Shown: in pieces, positions 24,127-33,201 of the stretch | Position numbering within the stretch: the stretch's first letter is position 1 | How the letters are laid out: each line of letters begins with the position of its first letter | DNA from: a bacterium | GTDB lineage: Bacteria > Bacillota > Clostridia > Oscillospirales > Oscillospiraceae | DNA: 64,000 nt | Direction: 5' to 3' | Assembly: GCA_004560375.1 (NCBI GenBank) | Contig: SFVC01000007.1 | Span: 1-64,000, forward strand | The notes under the pieces: model-generated | What the model was told of the DNA's origin: nothing | Seen by the model: the letters and a program-made list of their open reading frames with translations, nothing else | The model's database searches: none | Program-made: the position numbers and the translations under genes

Positions 24127-24833
24127 TCGACATCACCGAGTATTTACAGAATAACCCCTACCCTGGCCGGGGCATTCTGCTGGGCCGCTCCGCTGACAAC
24201 AAGTGCGCCGTCATCGCCTATTTCATCATGGGCCGCAGCGAGAACAGCCGCAACCGGATCTTCGAGGAGACGGAGGACGGCATCCGCACCCGGGCCTTCG
24301 ACGAGAGCAAGATGACCGACCCCTCCCTCATCATCTACCACCCGGTGCGGCGGATGGAAAACGGCCTGACCATCGTCACCAACGGCGACCAGACCGACAC
24401 CATCCGGGACAACCTCCTGGCCGGCCACTGCTACCGCCACGCCCTGAACACCCGCACCTTCGAGCCGGACGGCCCCAACTACACCCCTCGGATCTCCGGC
24501 GTGGTGAAGCCGGACGGGGCCTACAACCTGTCCATCCTCAAGAGCCTGGACGGCGATCCCTCCTGCGCCTGCCGGTATTTCTATGAGTACTCTGACCCCA
24601 AGGCCGGGATGGGCCACTTCATCCACACCTACGAGGGGGACGGCAGCCCCCTGCCCTCCTTTGAGGGCGAGCCCCGGCGGGTGTCCATCACCGCCCCCGA
24701 CGCGGAGACGCTGGCGGAGGAGCTGTGGCTGGCGCTGAACGAGGACAACAAGGTGTCGCTGTTCGTGCGGTATATCGACCTGGCCACCGGAGAGGACGAG
24801 ACGTCCATCATCAACAAGCACTGGGAGGTATAA
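24123..24833 (+). CDS. purO: IMP cyclohydrolase, PurO-like
   Basis: 236 residues, cytosolic. The pattern follows the archaeal-type IMP cyclohydrolase PurO: GILLGRSADNK and IMGRSENSRNRIF at the N-terminus and NGDQTDTIRDNL in the middle, comparable with the NGxxTDTI element of PurO. It would close FAICAR to IMP, the job of the C-terminal-independent half of bifunctional PurH in most bacteria. It overlaps purN by 4 bases and lies 2 bases before the formyltransferase gene, so the two final steps are encoded side by side as separate proteins. Assignment is from motif recognition and context. Confidence 0.85.
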   Translation: MIDITEYLQNNPYPGRGILLGRSADNKCAVIAYFIMGRSENSRNRIFEETEDGIRTRAFDESKMTDPSLIIYHPVRRMENGLTIVTNGDQTDTIRDNLLAGHCYRHALNTRTFEPDGPNYTPRISGVVKPDGAYNLSILKSLDGDPSCACRYFYEYSDPKAGMGHFIHTYEGDGSPLPSFEGEPRRVSITAPDAETLAEELWLALNEDNKVSLFVRYIDLATGEDETSIINKHWEV

Positions 24834-24835
24834 AT

Positions 24836-26011
24836 ATGACCGAACTGGAATTGAAATACGGCTGCAACCCCAACCAGAAGCCCGCCCGCATCTTCATGAA
24901 CGGGGACACAGACCTCCCCCTCACCGTCCTCAACGGCAAGCCGGGGTACATCAACTTCATGGACGCGCTGAACTCCTGGCAGCTGGTGAAGGCGCTGAAG
25001 GCCGCCACCGGCCTGCCCGCCGCCGCCTCCTTCAAGCACGTCTCCCCCGCCGGGGCCGCCCTGGGCCTGCCCCTCACCGACGTGGAGCGGCAGATCTACT
25101 TCGCCCCCCAGGGGGAGCTGTCCCCCATCGCCTGCGCCTACATCCGGGCCCGTGGGGCCGACCGGCTGTGCTCCTACGGCGACTGGGCGGCCCTCAGCGA
25201 CACCTGCGACGCCGACACCGCCCGTTATCTGGCCCTGGAGGTGTCCGACGGCGTTATCGCCCCGGACTACACCGACGAGGCCCTGGCCATTCTCAAGACC
25301 AAGCGCAAGGGCGGCTACAACGTGGTGCAGATTGACCCGGACTATACCCCCGCTCCCGTGGAGCGCCGGAGCATCTTCGGCATCGTCTTCGAGCAGGGCT
25401 ACAACGACCTAGCCATTGACGAGAAGCTGCTGGAGAACATCGTCACCGCCAACAAGGAGCTGCCCCAGGCGGCCAAGCATGACATGATCCTCTCCCTCAT
25501 CACGCTGAAGTACACCCAGTCCAACTCGGTGTGCTACGTGAAGGACGGTATGACCATCGGCGTGGGCGCGGGCCAGCAGAGCCGGATCCACTGCACCCGG
25601 CTGGCCGGGAACAAGGCGGACACCTGGTGGTTGCGGCAGCACCCGAAGGTGCTGGGCCTCCAGTTTGTGGACGGCATCCGCCGCCCGGATCGGGACAACG
25701 CCATCGACATCTACATCTCCGACGAGCACGACGACGTGCTGGCCGACGGCGTGTGGCAGAATACTTTTAAGGTGCGCCCCGAGGTGCTCACCGAGGCGGA
25801 GAAAAAGGAGTGGATCGCCCGGCAGTCCGGGGTGACCGTGGGCTCCGACGCCTTCTTCCCCTTCGGGGACAACGTGGAGCGGGCTTTCAAGTCCGGTGTG
25901 AAGTATATTGCCCAGCCCGGCGGCTCCATCCGGGACGACCACGTCATCGCCACCGCTGACAAGCATGATATGGTGATGGCGTTTACCGGGATTCGGCTGT
26001 TCCACCATTGA
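24836..26011 (+). CDS. purH: AICAR formyltransferase (stand-alone half of PurH)
   Basis: 391 residues, shorter than bifunctional PurH (about 510) because the cyclohydrolase domain is missing. It would formylate AICAR with 10-formyl-THF. The family start LKYGCNPNQKPARIF is present. The catalytic Lys-His pair is in SFKHVSPAG (Lys67, His68). QSNSVCYVKDGMTIGVGAGQ, DAFFPFGDNVERA and YIAQPGGSIRDD follow as in all AICAR formyltransferases. GGGAGG lies before ATG 24836, two bases after the purO stop. Confidence 0.95.
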   Translation: MTELELKYGCNPNQKPARIFMNGDTDLPLTVLNGKPGYINFMDALNSWQLVKALKAATGLPAAASFKHVSPAGAALGLPLTDVERQIYFAPQGELSPIACAYIRARGADRLCSYGDWAALSDTCDADTARYLALEVSDGVIAPDYTDEALAILKTKRKGGYNVVQIDPDYTPAPVERRSIFGIVFEQGYNDLAIDEKLLENIVTANKELPQAAKHDMILSLITLKYTQSNSVCYVKDGMTIGVGAGQQSRIHCTRLAGNKADTWWLRQHPKVLGLQFVDGIRRPDRDNAIDIYISDEHDDVLADGVWQNTFKVRPEVLTEAEKKEWIARQSGVTVGSDAFFPFGDNVERAFKSGVKYIAQPGGSIRDDHVIATADKHDMVMAFTGIRLFHH

Positions 26012-26021
26012 GGTCAAGGGC

Positions 26022-26073
26022 CTTCTTCTTTTTCTTGAAAGAAAAAGAAGAAGCAAGAAAAAGAACTTGAAGC
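26022..26073 (+). repeat. Possible degenerate family A repeat, copy 3
   Basis: A perfect 13-bp hairpin CTTCTTCTTTTTC/GAAAAAGAAGAAG (26022-26034 with 26041-26053) followed by GAACTTGAAGC, which resembles the AGCTTGAAGCC end of the other copies but lacks the GGGTCTTAGACCC part. It lies between purH and purD. Confidence 0.45.
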
Positions 26074-26101
26074 TGCTTTGACTTACGGTCAGGAGGTTTT
26101 T

Positions 26102-27358
26102 ATGAGGGTTTTAGTGGTTGGATCCGGTGGCAGAGAGCACGCCATCTGCTGGAAATTAAAGCAGTCCCCCAAGGTGACGGAGCTGTTCTGCGCCCCGGGC
26201 AACGCGGGCATCGCCCAGATCGCCCAGTGCGTGGGCGTGAAGGCCACCGATATGGACGGCATGGTGAAGTGGGCCAGGGAAAACGCCATGGACTTCGTGG
26301 TGGTGGCCCCCGACGACCCCCTGGCCTTGGGTATGGTGGACGCCCTGGAGGGGGCGGGCATCCCCGCCTTCGGCCCTCGGGCCAACGCCGCCGTCATTGA
26401 GGCCAGCAAGGCGTTCTCCAAGGAACTGATGAAAAAGTACCACATCCCAACTGCAAAGTATGAAACCTTTACAGATATGGGCAAGGCCCTGGCCTACATT
26501 GAGGAGCAGGGCGCGCCCATCGTGGTGAAGGCGGACGGCCTCGCCCTGGGCAAGGGCGTGGTGGTGGCCGCCACCGTGGACGAGGCCAAGACCGCCGCCC
26601 GGGAGATGATGGAGGGCAAAAAGTTTGGTGAATCCGGCTCCACGGTGGTGATCGAGGAGTGCATGACCGGCCCGGAGGTGACGGTGCTGGCCTTCGCTGA
26701 CGGCGAGCACGTGTCCACCATGCCCGCCAGCCAGGATCACAAGCGGGCCTATGACGGCAACCGGGGCCCCAACACCGGCGGCATGGGGGCCATCTCTCCC
26801 CCGCTCCAGTACACGCCCGAGATGGCCCGGCGGTGCATGGACGAGATCTTCCTGCCCACCATTGCCGCCCTGAGGGCGGAGGGCCGGCCCTTCCAGGGTG
26901 TGATCTACTTCGGCCTGATGCTCACCCCCGACGGCCCCAAGGTGGTGGAATACAACGCCCGGTTCGGTGACCCGGAGTGCCAGGCGGTGCTGTCCCTGCT
27001 GGACAGCGATCTGATGGATATCTTCCTCGCCTGCCGGGAGGGCGCCCTGGACAAGCTGGACATCCGGTGGAAGGACAAGGCGGCATGCTGCCTGGTGCTG
27101 GCCTCCGGGGGCTACCCGCTGGACTACAAAAAGGGCTATCCCATCTCCGGGCTGGAGGAGGCGGGGAAATCCGCTGTGGTGTTCCACGCCGGCACCGCTG
27201 AGCAGGACGGGCAGATCGTCACCAACGGCGGGCGGGTGCTGGGGGTCACCGCTTTGGGAGATACCCTGGATCAGGCCATCGACAACGCCTACGCCGCCGC
27301 AAGGCCTATTTCCTTTACAGATATGCACTTCCGCACCGACATTGGCCGCGCCTTCTGA
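26102..27358 (+). CDS. purD: Phosphoribosylamine-glycine ligase (GAR synthetase)
   Basis: 418 residues, standard for PurD. An ATP-grasp enzyme joining phosphoribosylamine and glycine. Motifs: VLVVGSGGREHAICWKL, VVAPDDPLALGMVDAL, IVVKADGLALGKGVVVA, and the ATP-grasp end VEYNARFGDPECQAV. The start at 26102 has CAGGAGGTTTTT upstream. Last gene of the purine operon; a strong terminator follows. purL, purQ, purS, purB and purK are not in this window. Confidence 0.97.
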   Translation: MRVLVVGSGGREHAICWKLKQSPKVTELFCAPGNAGIAQIAQCVGVKATDMDGMVKWARENAMDFVVVAPDDPLALGMVDALEGAGIPAFGPRANAAVIEASKAFSKELMKKYHIPTAKYETFTDMGKALAYIEEQGAPIVVKADGLALGKGVVVAATVDEAKTAAREMMEGKKFGESGSTVVIEECMTGPEVTVLAFADGEHVSTMPASQDHKRAYDGNRGPNTGGMGAISPPLQYTPEMARRCMDEIFLPTIAALRAEGRPFQGVIYFGLMLTPDGPKVVEYNARFGDPECQAVLSLLDSDLMDIFLACREGALDKLDIRWKDKAACCLVLASGGYPLDYKKGYPISGLEEAGKSAVVFHAGTAEQDGQIVTNGGRVLGVTALGDTLDQAIDNAYAAARPISFTDMHFRTDIGRAF

Positions 27359-27370
27359 GGATTCGCGCAG

Positions 27371-27405
27371 AAAAGCGCCCCGTCCTATTGGACAGGGCGC
27401 TTTTT
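27371..27405 (+). terminator. Terminator of the purine operon
   Basis: Stem AAAAGCGCCC/GGGCGCTTTT with T tail. Because A and T runs flank both sides it may also act for the convergent gene. Confidence 0.85.
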
Positions 27406-27482
27406 ATCTGTGGAGAAAAACCCCGCCTGCACGGCCCCTTTCCCACACTGGGGCCGGCCATCAAGCCGCCCAGTCTTTCCCC

Positions 27483-28634
27483 TCAATGGTTCAGCAGCTT
27501 TGCCACGGCGGTGCGGTGCACCACCATGGCGCTCTTGGGGCAAAATTCCTGGCAGCAGAAACAGCGGATGCACGTTTTCCGGTCGATCCGGGGCCGTTTG
27601 TTCACCATGGTGATGGCGTCCGCCGGGCACACGTCCCGGCACTCGCCGCACCCCACGCACTTCTCCCCCTCCAGCCGGGGCCGTTGGGCCAGCAAACGCT
27701 CCAGCACCGCGCCCCCGGCCCGGCCCAACAGGCTCTTGCCGTTGCCCCGGAACAGGTGGCTCTCCACCTCCCTCGCCAGCTGGAAGTCCGGAAGGGCAAA
27801 GGCGGCGGGGTCGCCCTCCACCGTCAGCTCCTCCAAACCGGACGGGATCAGCCCCCGCTCCCTGGCGGCCGCCAGGGTGGGCGCCCCTTCCGGGCTCAGG
27901 CCGATGAGCTTCGCGCACAGCAGATCCGCCTTGTGCGGGCTCTCCGAGGCCACCAGCGCCCCCATGTGCCGGGGCGTGCCGCCGCTGGGGCCGTTGCCCT
28001 CCATACAATCCACCGCATCCACGATGGTGAGCCGGGGCTTGAAATACTCGTCCAGATCCACGATCATTCGGGCAAAGTCCATGGGGTCGGGGAAGCGGAA
28101 GTGATACTCCGGCTTCACCGTCCCCGGTATGGCCCCGAATAGATTCTTGGCCCCGCAGGTCATGGCCATCATGCCGTGGGTTTTCAGCTTGCACAGGTCG
28201 ATGATGGCGTCCGCCCCGTCCAGCCACCCCGTATAGCGGAAGCTGCGGCACACCTTTCCCTCCGGGTAAACCGCCTCCCGCTCCGAGAAGTCCTGGTTGA
28301 GCCTGCCGCCGTACCGCTCCACCGCCTTCATCCCGCACGCGGCGTACACCCGGTTGACAAAGGCGGCGTTATACAGCCCGCCGGGGCTGTCTCCCACCAC
28401 AACCTCCGCCCCCCGCGACCTCAGCAGCTCCGTCAGGGCACACAGCACTGCGGGGTGAGTGGTGGCCGCCTGCTCCGGCTTCGCGGCGGTGAGCAGGTTC
28501 ACCTTCACCGCGATCCGCATACCCGGCCCCACCCAGTCCAGCCCACCCAGCGGGGCCAGCGCCCCTTCCAGAGCGGCCCGCACCGTCCCGTGCTCATAGT
28601 CCCCGCAGGGGGTGATCACCACATCCGGCCTCAT
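27483..28634 (-). CDS. DUF362 protein with two [4Fe-4S] ferredoxin motifs
   Basis: 383 residues. Residues 1-300 form the DUF362 domain (GMRIAVKVNLLTAAKPE, VVVGDSPGG, DLCKLKTHGMMAMTCGAKNLFG). The C-terminus carries two ferredoxin clusters, CVGCGECRDVCP and CIRCFCCQEFCP (about residues 328-375), so the protein should bind two [4Fe-4S] centres. The family is widespread in anaerobes; its reaction is not established. The start at 28634 has GAGGAGG upstream. Single gene between two terminators. Confidence 0.88.
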   Translation of the reverse strand: MRPDVVITPCGDYEHGTVRAALEGALAPLGGLDWVGPGMRIAVKVNLLTAAKPEQAATTHPAVLCALTELLRSRGAEVVVGDSPGGLYNAAFVNRVYAACGMKAVERYGGRLNQDFSEREAVYPEGKVCRSFRYTGWLDGADAIIDLCKLKTHGMMAMTCGAKNLFGAIPGTVKPEYHFRFPDPMDFARMIVDLDEYFKPRLTIVDAVDCMEGNGPSGGTPRHMGALVASESPHKADLLCAKLIGLSPEGAPTLAAARERGLIPSGLEELTVEGDPAAFALPDFQLAREVESHLFRGNGKSLLGRAGGAVLERLLAQRPRLEGEKCVGCGECRDVCPADAITMVNKRPRIDRKTCIRCFCCQEFCPKSAMVVHRTAVAKLLNH

Positions 28635-28654
28635 GTCGCTTTTCCTCCTCTCAC

Positions 28655-28686
28655 AAAAAAGGCTGCCGCATCTGCGGCAGCCTTTT
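28655..28686 (-). terminator. Terminator of the ispH-S1 operon
   Basis: Stem GGCTGCCGCA/TGCGGCAGCC with AAAA/TTTTTT flanks, directly after the fusion gene stop on the minus strand. Confidence 0.88.
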
Positions 28687-28698
28687 CCGATGGTTCAA

Positions 28699-30651
28699 TT
28701 ACTCGCCGTCCACCTCGGGCTCGTCCCCGTCCTCAGCGGGGGCCCCCTCCAGCAGGGCGCGGATGGACAGGGAGACCTTCTTGTTCTCCTCATCAATGGC
28801 GATGATCCTGGCGTCCACCACATCGCCCTCGGCCACCACGTCGCCGGGCTTCTCCACCCGGTGATCCGCCAGCTGGGAGATGTGGATCAGGCCGTCCACG
28901 CCGGGGACGATCTCGGCAAAGGCGCCGAAGGTCATCAGCTTCACAATCCGCACGGGGGCGGTGTCGCCCACGGAATATTTGCCGGTGAACACCGTCCAGG
29001 GCTCCTGGCTGTGATCCTTCATACCCAGGGAGATCTTCTTCTTCTCCGGGTCAAAGGAGATGACGTACACCTCCACGGGGTCGCCCACGGACACCACCTC
29101 GGCGGGGGTCTTGATCCGGGACCAGGACAGCTCGGAGATGTGCACCATGCCGTCCACACCGCCGATGTCCACAAAGGCGCCATAGGAGGTCAGGCTCTTG
29201 ACGGTGCCGCTGTAGTGCTTGCCCACCTCAATATTGTTCCAGATCTCGGCGGCGGCGGCGGCCCGGGCCTCGGCAGCCACGGCGCGGATGGAGCCCACCA
29301 CCCGGCGGCGGGCACGGTTCACCTCGGTGATACGCAATTGCACCTTCGTCTTGACCATCTCGGACAGGTCGGCCCCACGGGGCTTGCCGGACTGGGAGGC
29401 GGGGATGAACACCCGAATGCCCTTGACGCTGGCCACCAGGCCGCCCTTGTTCTCCTCGGTGATGACGCCCTCCAGAACGTCCTTGTTCTCCACGGCGTTC
29501 TCGATGATCTCCCAGTTCTTGTCGGCGTCCAGGCGCTTCTTGGACAGCTTCACCACGCAGTCCCGGTCGCTGACCAGCATGACGATGGCCTGGATCTCGT
29601 CGCCCACCTTGACCAGATCCTCCACCTTCACATCGGGGTCGTCGCTGAATTCGGACAGGGGGATGGTACCGGGATACTTGACGCCCAGTTCCACCTGAAT
29701 CTCGGTGGGCGTGATAGCCGCAACCGTACCAGTGACCCGATCCCCCGTATTCAAAATTTTGAACGACTCCTCCAGCATCTCCGCGAAGGACTGTTCAATC
29801 TCCATAATTTCGTCGCTCATTTTGTTGTAGACCTCCTTTATTATCCACCCCGGCGTGGATGCGCCGGCGGTGATTCCAAGCGTGCCGACCTGGCGGAACC
29901 GTTCCCGGTCAATGCCTGTTCCCCGCTCCGTCTGTTCTACCACCGGACATCGGCCGGCACACAGCTGGGCCAGCCTCCTGGTGTTGGAGCTTTTGGGATC
30001 CCCAATGACGATCATCGCGTCGCATTGAGCGGCCAGTTCCATCGCCTCAGATTGACGCCTGGACGTAGCACCACATATTGTATCAAAAAATTCTGCGTTT
30101 GTACACACTTTTTTTGCGTTTTCCACGGTTTTTTTCCAGCCCGCCTCAATGGCCGTGGTTTGAGAGACAAATGTTAGCGGCTGGGCGTACAGTTCCGGGG
30201 TTTTTGACAAAATATTGTCCAATTCCTCCCAGTCCAGCGCCGCAAATCCCCGGGACGTACAGCCCAGAATGCCCACGATCTCCGGGTGTCCGGCCTCTCC
30301 GATGACCACAGGGATCCGCCCCCGGGCCTCCGCCTCCCGGACGATGGCGTGGATGCGGGTGACATTGGGGCAGGTGGCGTCGATCACCCGGCAGCCCCGG
30401 GCCGCCAGCGCCTCAAACACCCCGTCCGGCTCCCCGTGGGCCCGGATGAGCACCGTGGAACCCTCTGGGGCCTCCTCCGGGTTGTGGATGGTGGCCGCCC
30501 CCATGTCCTCCAGGCGGCGGATCACGTGATCGTTGTGGGTCAGGTGGCCCAGCAGGTACACCGACCCCTCCGCCGCCGCCTGCTCCGCCAGCTCCACCGC
30601 CCGGCGCACGCCGTAGCAGAAGCCCGCCGTCTTTGCCAGCCGGACGTTCAT
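28699..30651 (-). CDS. ispH: IspH (HMBPP reductase) fused to ribosomal protein S1
   Basis: 650 residues. Residues 1-275 are 4-hydroxy-3-methylbut-2-enyl diphosphate reductase of the MEP pathway: AKTAGFCYGVRRAVELAE with the first cluster Cys, and DATCPNVTRIH with the second; the third is expected in the CGATSRRQ segment. Residues 278-650 are a ribosomal S1-type protein with about four S1 domains (for example GTVKSLTSYGAFVDIGGVDG and VDGLIHISQL). Such fusions are known in Clostridia. It overlaps plsC by ATGA. An internal consensus ribosome site at 29831-29839 could give a separate S1. Confidence 0.96.
   Translation of the reverse strand: MNVRLAKTAGFCYGVRRAVELAEQAAAEGSVYLLGHLTHNDHVIRRLEDMGAATIHNPEEAPEGSTVLIRAHGEPDGVFEALAARGCRVIDATCPNVTRIHAIVREAEARGRIPVVIGEAGHPEIVGILGCTSRGFAALDWEELDNILSKTPELYAQPLTFVSQTTAIEAGWKKTVENAKKVCTNAEFFDTICGATSRRQSEAMELAAQCDAMIVIGDPKSSNTRRLAQLCAGRCPVVEQTERGTGIDRERFRQVGTLGITAGASTPGWIIKEVYNKMSDEIMEIEQSFAEMLEESFKILNTGDRVTGTVAAITPTEIQVELGVKYPGTIPLSEFSDDPDVKVEDLVKVGDEIQAIVMLVSDRDCVVKLSKKRLDADKNWEIIENAVENKDVLEGVITEENKGGLVASVKGIRVFIPASQSGKPRGADLSEMVKTKVQLRITEVNRARRRVVGSIRAVAAEARAAAAAEIWNNIEVGKHYSGTVKSLTSYGAFVDIGGVDGMVHISELSWSRIKTPAEVVSVGDPVEVYVISFDPEKKKISLGMKDHSQEPWTVFTGKYSVGDTAPVRIVKLMTFGAFAEIVPGVDGLIHISQLADHRVEKPGDVVAEGDVVDARIIAIDEENKKVSLSIRALLEGAPAEDGDEPEVDGE
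29818..29839 (-). promoter_or_regulatory. Internal ribosome binding site for a free S1 protein
   Basis: Minus-strand AAAGGAGGT (29839-29831), a 10-base spacer and ATG at 29820, in frame, at the exact junction between the IspH and S1 parts. Initiation here would give a 373-residue S1 beginning MSDEIMEIEQ. Confidence 0.65.
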
Positions 30652-31241
30652 ACTGCCTGCCCCTCCAGGGCCCGTATGCGCTCCATCAGGTCGTCCGCGA
30701 TGCGCTGGTAGTCCTCCGGGGTGGGCTTGCGGCCCTCAAACTCCGGGCGGTAGGCCTCGCCGAATACAATGGTGGTTCTACGGAAGCGTCGCTTCTTCCG
30801 GGGGATGTAGATGGGCACGATGGGCGCGCCGGTGCGGGTGGCGAACATGGCCGCGCCGGTGCGGGCCTCGGAGTCCTCCCCTTCCTTCACCCGGGTGCCC
30901 TGGGGAAACATCAGCAGCTTCTCGTCTCCCCGGAGAATACGCATGGCCTCCTTCAGCGCCCCCACGTCGGCCTTGCCCCGCTTGACGCCGAAGATACCCG
31001 CCTTTTTCAGCAGGAAGCCGATGACGGGCCAATTCATGATCTCCTCTTTCGCCATCACATGAACCTGCCGCCGCCAGCCCAGGCAGCACACCACGTACAG
31101 CGGATCCCCCAGGGTGCTGTGGTTGCCGCACAGCAGCGCCGCCCCCTCGGGCACGTGCTCCAGCCCCACCGCCTTCCAGGGGTGGAGCAGCTTCATATAG
31201 ATCCAGACCAGCGGATAGAGCACCGCGTATACCTTATTCAT
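30648..31241 (-). CDS. plsC: 1-acyl-sn-glycerol-3-phosphate acyltransferase
   Basis: 197 residues. It acylates lysophosphatidate to phosphatidate at the membrane. The acyltransferase motifs are clear: NHSTLGDP (H-x4-D) near residue 41, FGVKRGKADV and FPQGTRVKEGE. One N-terminal hydrophobic segment. It overlaps cmk by 8 bases upstream and ispH by 4 bases downstream, in a compact cmk-plsC-ispH operon common in Clostridia. Confidence 0.94.
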   Translation of the reverse strand: MNKVYAVLYPLVWIYMKLLHPWKAVGLEHVPEGAALLCGNHSTLGDPLYVVCCLGWRRQVHVMAKEEIMNWPVIGFLLKKAGIFGVKRGKADVGALKEAMRILRGDEKLLMFPQGTRVKEGEDSEARTGAAMFATRTGAPIVPIYIPRKKRRFRRTTIVFGEAYRPEFEGRKPTPEDYQRIADDLMERIRALEGQAV

Positions 31242-31932
31242 GGGCCTCTCCCCCCGTCAGGTTCAAATGGGTTCGGGCCAGCTCCAGCAGCAGCCGGAGG
31301 CTGCCCTCCAGATCCAGCTCGGTGGTATCGGCCAGCACCGCGTCGTCCGCCTGCCGCAGGGGGGCGGCCTCCCGCTGGCTGTCCCTCCGATCCCGCTCCA
31401 GCACCTCGGCCAGCACCTGGTCGAAGTCCGCCTGCTGGCCCCGCTCCCGCAGCTCCCGGCAGCGGCGCTCCGCCCGGGCCTCCGGCGCGGCGGTGAGGTA
31501 GATCTTCAGATCGGCCCCGGGCAGCACCACCGTGCCGATGTCCCGGCCGTCCATGATCACGTCGTGCTCCCGAGCGGCCCTGCGCTGCATCTCCATCAGG
31601 AAGTCCCGCACCGCCGGGATGGCCGCCGCCTTGGAGGCGGCGGCGGACACCTCGTTGCGCCGGATGGCCCCCGTCACGTCCTCCCCGTCCAGGAACATAT
31701 GCTGGAGGCCGTTCTCACCATATGCCATGGTGATGGACAGATCCGGCAGCAGCGCCGCCACCCCGCCGGCGTCGGCGGGGTCAATGCCCCGCTCCAGCGC
31801 CGCCAGCCCCACGGTGCGGTAGATAGCCCCGGTGTCCACATACAGGAAGCCCAGCTCCTGGGCCAACGCCTTGGCCAGGGTGGATTTTCCCGCCCCGGAG
31901 GGGCCGTCGATGGCAATGCTGCGGTAACTCAT
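31234..31932 (-). CDS. cmk: Cytidylate kinase
   Basis: 232 residues, normal for bacterial CMP kinase. It phosphorylates CMP and dCMP. P-loop IDGPSGAGKSTLAK, then YVDTGAIYR (CMP binding), DGRDIGTVVLP and the lid RRDSQREAAPL. It lies 15 bp after the flavoprotein gene and overlaps plsC. Confidence 0.97.
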   Translation of the reverse strand: MSYRSIAIDGPSGAGKSTLAKALAQELGFLYVDTGAIYRTVGLAALERGIDPADAGGVAALLPDLSITMAYGENGLQHMFLDGEDVTGAIRRNEVSAAASKAAAIPAVRDFLMEMQRRAAREHDVIMDGRDIGTVVLPGADLKIYLTAAPEARAERRCRELRERGQQADFDQVLAEVLERDRRDSQREAAPLRQADDAVLADTTELDLEGSLRLLLELARTHLNLTGGEAHE

Positions 31933-31947
31933 GGCACAACGCCCTTT

Positions 31948-33201
31948 CTATTGTCCGATTGTTCGCTCCGCCGCGGCCAGCCCCGCGGCGTGGCCGGTGG
32001 CCCAGGCGATTTGCAGGTTAAAGCCGCCGGTGTAGCCGTCCACGTCCAGCACCTCCCCGGCAAAATACAGCCCCGCCGCCCGTTTGGACTCCATGGTTTT
32101 GGGATCCACCTCCCCCACCGCCACGCCGCCGGAGGTGATCACCGCCTCCTCCACCGGCCGGGGGCCGGACAGGGGGACAGCGAAGTCCTTCAGGGTCTCC
32201 AGCAGCGCCCTGCGCTGCTCCTTTCGCAGGTCGTGGGCCTTGGTGTCGCCGGGCACGCCGGTGCGCTCCACCAGCACGGGGATCAGGCTGCGGGGAACCA
32301 GCCCCCCCAGCACGTTGGCAAAGTCCTGATTGGCCCGCGCCCCAAAGTCCCGCAGCAGCCGGGCGTCCAGCGTGCCCTCGTCCAGGGCGGGCTTGAGGTC
32401 GATGTGGGCGGTATACCGGCCTTTGGCAAAGTTTAGATGGGCGGAGGCGGACAGCACCAGCGGCCCGGACAGCCCGAAGTGGGTGAACAGCAGCTCCCCC
32501 TGCTCCCGGAACAAGGTTTTGCCCTTTGGATCCTTCACCCGCAGCCCCACGTTCCGCAACGACAGCCCCTGGAGCCGGGCACAGCAGGGATCCTCCGACT
32601 CCAGCGGCACCAGGGAGCCCCGGATGGGGGTTATGGTGTGCCCCACGGAGCGCGCCAGCCCGTAGCCCTCCCCGGTGGAGCCGGTGCGGGGGTAGGACGC
32701 CCCGCCGGTGGCCAGCACCACCGCCCCAAAGCCGGACAGCGGCCCGCTCCCCTCCGTGGTAACGCCGGTCAGCCGCCCGTCCTCCAACCTCAGGCCCGTC
32801 AGCCTGTCCTGACGGATTTCCACGCCCAGCCGGCGCAGCTCGAAGAACAGCGCATCCACAACGTCCGCCGCCCGGTCGGACACGGGGAACACCCGGTTGC
32901 CCCGCTCCGTTTTCAGCGGCACGCCTAACTCCTCAAAAAAGGCCATGGCGTCCTGGGGGGAGAAGCGGCTGAAGGCGCTGTACAAAAACCGCCCGTTCCG
33001 GGGGATGGAGGAGAGCAGCTCCTCCCGGCCGCAGTTGTTGGTGACGTTGCAGCGGCCCTTGCCGGTGATGTACAGCTTCCGACCCACCTTCTCGTTGGGC
33101 TCCAGCAGCAGCACGTCCGCCCCGGCCCGGGCGGCGGTGATGGAGGCCATCATACCCGCCGCGCCGCCTCCGGCCACCATCACCTTACTGCTGCGTCCCA
33201 T
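31948..33201 (-). CDS. FAD-dependent oxidoreductase (BaiN/HI0933 family)
   Basis: 417 residues. N-terminal dinucleotide motif MVAGGGAAGMMASITAARAG, the family motif KVGRKLYITGKGRCNVTN, ATGGASYPRTGSTGEGY, and C-terminal LDVDGYTGGFNLQIAWATG. The family is annotated as aminoacetone oxidase-like or, for BaiN, bile-acid dehydroxylation reductase; neither can be claimed here, since this copy sits in a housekeeping operon with cmk. It overlaps the rpiR gene by 17 bases. Confidence 0.9.
   Translation of the reverse strand: MGRSSKVMVAGGGAAGMMASITAARAGADVLLLEPNEKVGRKLYITGKGRCNVTNNCGREELLSSIPRNGRFLYSAFSRFSPQDAMAFFEELGVPLKTERGNRVFPVSDRAADVVDALFFELRRLGVEIRQDRLTGLRLEDGRLTGVTTEGSGPLSGFGAVVLATGGASYPRTGSTGEGYGLARSVGHTITPIRGSLVPLESEDPCCARLQGLSLRNVGLRVKDPKGKTLFREQGELLFTHFGLSGPLVLSASAHLNFAKGRYTAHIDLKPALDEGTLDARLLRDFGARANQDFANVLGGLVPRSLIPVLVERTGVPGDTKAHDLRKEQRRALLETLKDFAVPLSGPRPVEEAVITSGGVAVGEVDPKTMESKRAAGLYFAGEVLDVDGYTGGFNLQIAWATGHAAGLAAAERTIGQ

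Noticed and set aside
31948..33201. Bile-acid dehydroxylation function (BaiN)
   Set aside because: Only family similarity. There is no bai gene nearby, and the gene sits in a cmk operon.
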